DNA of 21,933 bases from the NCBI GenBank assembly GCA_034666705.1, contig JAXDLH010000499.1, positions 1-21,933 on the forward strand. Direction: 5' to 3'. Below, piece by piece: positions 21,820 through 21,933 of this stretch (position 1 is its first letter; every line of letters starts with the position of its first letter). The DNA comes from JAXDLH01 sp034666705. Lineage in GTDB: Bacteria; Chloroflexota; UBA6077; SHYK01. The notes beneath the pieces are model-generated. The model was not told where the DNA came from and did not search any database. It saw only the letters and a program-made list of their open reading frames with translations. Made by a program: the position numbers and the translations under genes.

Positions 21820-21933
21820 CTAAGAAAGATACGTTTCCGCGAGCAGCCGGTCGAGCACGCCCGCGATGTAGCCGACCATGGGTACCGCGCGCCAGTAGGG
21901 TAGCCGCGTCGGGCCGATGACGCCCACCACCCC
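21820..21933 (-). CDS. hrcA: Heat-inducible transcription repressor HrcA (3' end)
   Basis: Only the last 37 codons are in the window, running off its right edge, and the stop TAG is at 21820-21822. Translation gives GVVGVIGPTRLPYWRAVPMV and then GYIAGVLDRLLAETYLS. This matches the conserved C-terminal signature of HrcA (GVIGPTRM-Y-R plus a helical end). HrcA represses heat-shock operons by binding CIRCE palindromes. Its position directly upstream of grpE-dnaK, 41 bases from the grpE start, supports the call. Any CIRCE operator for this operon would lie outside the window. Confidence 0.88.
   Translation of the reverse strand, partial: GVVGVIGPTRLPYWRAVPMVGYIAGVLDRLLAETYLS

Noticed and set aside
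1..21933. Defence island, prophage or integrated element
   Set aside because: All identified genes are core metabolism, translation, chaperone or signalling genes with consistent composition; no integrase, toxin-antitoxin pair, nuclease or reverse transcriptase was seen, and the tRNA-Gly has no adjacent integrase or repeated 3' end.

Overview
The window is a high-GC stretch of bacterial chromosome made almost entirely of densely packed core genes. Codon use, frequent GTG/TTG starts, the gene set (leuD-leuB, sucC-sucD, the hrcA-grpE-dnaK-dnaJ-prmA heat-shock block, a YfhO-type membrane enzyme, a soluble Hanks-type kinase) and an intergenic palindrome of the form GTCATCCTGAGG... all fit a Chloroflexota (Thermomicrobia-like) genome. 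That placement is inference from family knowledge, not from a search.

Layout. Positions 1-4583 are read on the plus strand: the 3' end of leuD, leuB, a Crp/Fnr regulator whose TTG start lies inside the leuB tail, a Ser/Thr protein kinase with helical repeats, and a single-pass LysM protein with its own promoter. A tRNA-Gly(CCC) gene and a strong hairpin terminator (4772-4809) close this side. From about 4912 to the right end everything is on the minus strand, so transcription converges on that hairpin. Read in its own direction, the right-hand minus-strand cluster runs hrcA (partial) - grpE - dnaK - [promoter] - dnaJ - prmA - SAM hydrolase - yfhO-like gene - mtaB. A 230-base gap follows, carrying a 13-bp-period direct repeat and a nearly perfect 32-bp-arm palindrome. 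Then come HIT hydrolase - sucC - sucD - valS, a second decayed copy of the palindrome, an unidentified membrane protein, and a TPR protein with an acidic tail.

How the genes work together. HrcA/GrpE/DnaK/DnaJ form the heat-shock chaperone system and its repressor; dnaJ appears to have its own promoter as well. PrmA methylates ribosomal protein L11, MtaB thiomethylates tRNA, ValRS charges tRNA-Val and tRNA-Gly(CCC) serves translation. LeuB/LeuD act in leucine synthesis and SucCD is the substrate-level phosphorylation step of the TCA cycle. The Crp-like regulator, the kinase and the Ser-rich LysM membrane protein could form a small signalling group.

I found no CRISPR array, transposase, phage gene or recognisable defence cassette. 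The least explained items are the palindromic element family, the TPR/acidic-tail protein with a possible HIRAN-like core, the kinase/LysM neighbourhood, the SAM hydrolase/YfhO coupling and the unidentified membrane protein.
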